Part shown: positions 62,527 to 64,000 of the stretch, piece by piece
Position numbering within the stretch: the stretch's first letter is position 1
Layout: each line of letters begins with the position of its first letter
Assembly (NCBI GenBank): GCA_021784835.1
Contig: JAJYHI010000081.1
Span: 27,167 to 91,166 of the forward strand
Length of the DNA stretch: 64,000 bases
Origin: a bacterium
GTDB taxonomy: Bacteria > SZUA-79 > Acidulodesulfobacterales > Acidulodesulfobacteraceae
Reading direction: 5' to 3'
Translations under genes and position numbers: made by a program
Notes under the pieces: model-generated
Told to the model about the DNA's origin: nothing
Databases searched by the model: none
What the model saw: only the letters and a program-made list of their open reading frames with translations

Positions 62527-63020
62527 ATTATTATATCCTCGTCAGGTTTGTAATCCGGCTTTAAATCCCAGAAGAAGGCATTTCCCCTATGTATTCTTTT
62601 TGACCCTAAAATATTTAGCCTTTTTCGCAGATTTTCTAATTCATCGGCGAAGAAATCGTTTTTATCGAACAAAATTTGGGCGTCTAAAGTCATATCTAAA
62701 AATAAAGGGCTTCCCTCCGCGGCTTCATCGGGCGTTTTAATGACGGGGGAAATGTATGTGTTAATGCCGGAATTTTTAAGCGATGAGATTAAAGGTTCCA
62801 GTTTCTCTTCGACCAACCCGAACTCTTTAATTCTTTTTATTCTGCCCGTCGGCAATTTTTCGGCGATTATTAAAATATCTATATCGGAATTATAATTCGG
62901 CGTTCGTCTTCCGATAGAACCGAATACGACGGCGGATATGAGCCTTTCTCCGTAAAAAGATTTTAATTCGTTCTTTAAAGCCTTAAGAATCGTATCGTAT
63001 TTTTCTATTATTGATTTCAT
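62523..63020 (-). CDS. MNT-type nucleotidyltransferase of an MNT/HEPN pair
   Basis: A 165-residue protein of the minimal nucleotidyltransferase fold. VVFGSIGRRTPNYNSDIDILII holds the GS and D-x-D catalytic motif near residue 31-52. The C-terminal part continues with a substrate-binding region seen in longer MNT proteins. MntA-type enzymes can adenylylate the partner HEPN toxin; here the partner overlaps directly downstream. Confidence 0.85.
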   Translation of the reverse strand: MKSIIEKYDTILKALKNELKSFYGERLISAVVFGSIGRRTPNYNSDIDILIIAEKLPTGRIKRIKEFGLVEEKLEPLISSLKNSGINTYISPVIKTPDEAAEGSPLFLDMTLDAQILFDKNDFFADELENLRKRLNILGSKRIHRGNAFFWDLKPDYKPDEDIII

Positions 63021-63210
63021 AAATATATTATATAAGATAAAATATAACTAAACAATTTTTAAATACAATAAAAGCAGTGAACGATGGGCCTTATTTTTAA
63101 CGGGTATATTAAATTTATCTATACTATAATATCCCCATATATCGTTGCCGCTATCTCTTGCCCCGTTGTCCTGTCTTGAATCTTGCAGGAATATTGATAC
63201 GGCTTATTTA

Positions 63211-63375
63211 TCAAGCTTGAATTTGCACCGGTATATATTGCCCGTTTACAGAATAATAAATTCTATTAACGGCGCCTGTAAAATAATTGTTGCTATATAA
63301 CAACTTGGCTTCCGCAAACGTATTTCTTGATTTTTCTAATTGAAAGTTTGCGTAATCTTTTATTTCCTGCTTCAT
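63211..63375 (-). pseudogene. Truncated HEPN gene downstream of the second MNT gene
   Basis: ATG 63375 overlaps the MNT stop by four bases (ATGA), the normal MNT/HEPN coupling. The frame reads MKQEIKDYANFQLEKSRNTF, then AEAKLLYSNNYFTGAVNRIYYSV, which is the first half of a UPF0332-type HEPN domain, but stops after 54 residues. The later helices are absent. Confidence 0.7.
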
Positions 63376-63716
63376 AAACTAATTCCTTCTTTGTTTATGC
63401 TGTTTCTGATAAAATAATTAAGATTATTATTAAGCCATTCGTTTTTATTTTCTATTAAAGTTTCAAAAACAACATCGTCGTATGTGGAATAAATATCGGA
63501 TATATTGCTTATTATGTTTTTTTCTACTTTAGAATTTACCTCTGCTCCAAGAAGTATTAATATATCTGCATCTGAATCTTTATTATAGTCTCCTCTTGCC
63601 TTAGAACCAAACAAAATTATCTCTGCATCTGGATATAATTGCAATACCCTTTTTTTAAGTTCTGCAATAGCTTTAATTTCGGTATCTTTTAGATTCAATG
63701 TTTTTATAGTTTTCAT
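63372..63716 (-). CDS. Second MNT-type nucleotidyltransferase
   Basis: A 114-residue minimal nucleotidyltransferase. IILFGSKARGDYNKDSDADILIL carries the GS motif and the D-x-D metal ligands. Its partner gene (HEPN) directly downstream is truncated, leaving this enzyme without a full partner in the window. It is shorter than and not closely similar to the other MNT protein 500 bases away. Confidence 0.85.
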   Translation of the reverse strand: MKTIKTLNLKDTEIKAIAELKKRVLQLYPDAEIILFGSKARGDYNKDSDADILILLGAEVNSKVEKNIISNISDIYSTYDDVVFETLIENKNEWLNNNLNYFIRNSINKEGISL

Positions 63717-63879
63717 TGCTTTAATATATTTTAAGAAAACATTACTTTATTTCTATTATACCACAGACCTTATTTAATAAATATATGGCAACTCACCTTA
63801 CTCTCCTAATTCTAACTTTTTGATTTGGGATAGGGCGACCAACCCGCTCAAATCGCCATACGTGCCGACAGTATGTTTT

Positions 63880-63999
63880 TTGCAAATCGTTTCTCCCCAA
63901 AATTGCAAACGAAATTCCCCACTTTTGCAACGGCTTTTCCTCAATATTGCAATTAAAAACATTGCATAATTTTCGCTGTTTGCAATAATATTTTTGCAA
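63880..63999. repeat. Cluster of TTGCAA palindromes, partly at 22-23-base intervals
   Basis: TTGCAA occurs at 63880, 63903, 63925, 63947, 63980 and 63994, and TTGCAT at 63962. The first three are followed by related C/T-rich sequence (ATCGTTTCTCCCC, ACGAAATTCCCC, CGGCTTTTCCTC). The array runs to the window edge and may continue. No supported gene lies in 63717-64000. Confidence 0.6.
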
Positions 64000-64000
64000 T

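Noticed and set aside
63793..63999. A 68-codon - strand frame at the window edge
   Set aside because: It overlies the TTGCAA repeats, has no recognisable domain or ribosome binding site, and other frames there look equally protein-like. A short tail GDLSGLVALSQIKKLELGE in another frame resembles a leucine-rich repeat, but is too short to call.
1..64000. CRISPR arrays, insertion-sequence transposases, rRNA genes
   Set aside because: No regularly spaced identical repeats of CRISPR length, no transposase-like protein and no rRNA-like stretch were found.

Overview
This is a chromosomal-looking window from a Gram-negative bacterium of moderate to low GC content, with many A/T-ending codons and A/T-only spacers. 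The Gram-negative assignment rests on an Omp85/TamA-type barrel protein beside TamB, and on an ADP-heptose pathway cytidylyltransferase-fold enzyme. Oxygen-independent cobalamin genes (cbiD, cbiG, cbiET, cbiL, cbiF, cbiH), several radical-SAM enzymes, a lipoprotein c-type cytochrome, a sulfide:quinone-reductase-like flavoprotein and a selenocysteine tRNA suggest an anaerobic or microaerophilic, sulfur-cycling, deltaproteobacterium-like lineage. The taxonomic placement is inference; no rRNA is present to fix it.

1-12.9 kb: a type IV secretion/conjugation cluster on the + strand (VirB4/TraC, a VirB5/TrbJ-like protein, VirB6/TrbL, VirB8/TrbF, VirB10/TrbI, a MoxR-type AAA+ ATPase, VirD4/TraG, a small membrane protein, VirB9/TrbG and a VirB1 transglycosylase). 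An unknown exported protein follows behind its own promoter with several dyad sites. No VirB11, relaxase or integrase is visible. The coupling-protein start codon lies inside a six-copy octamer repeat. 12.9-16.9 kb: a TPP riboswitch with a terminator controls a CofH-like radical-SAM gene, thiS and thiG, followed by an RsuA-family pseudouridine synthase and a sensor-less chemoreceptor signalling protein. 16.9-31 kb: housekeeping genes (scpA, an M50 protease, a B12/radical-SAM protein, cytochrome c, an esterase-hemL pair, selC, rfaE2, a sodium:solute symporter, a class II amidotransferase, cbiB, a DnaJ-like protein).

31-42 kb: mostly - strand: a GH57 glycosidase, a CZB chemoreceptor, a TPR protein, a PHP phosphoesterase, miaB without TRAM, an HU/IHF protein, priA, tRNA-Ala, and an EAL protein whose 5' end is damaged. 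42-57.5 kb: a long - strand array reading response regulator, tamB, tamA-like, cbiD, cbiET, cbiL, cbiF, cbiG, cbiH and a UDP-glucuronate decarboxylase, with tiny gaps or overlaps. 57.8-64 kb: an SQR-like flavoprotein and a DEAD-box helicase facing each other across a terminator. The end of the window is a decayed accessory zone with two opposed broken GGDEF genes, one intact and one broken MNT/HEPN pair, and a cluster of TTGCAA motifs.

The strongest leads are the CofH-like enzyme in the position of ThiH under a thiamine riboswitch, the octamer repeat over the virD4 start together with the MoxR gene in the secretion operon, and the His-rich repeat-ended tail of the cobalamin enzyme CbiET.
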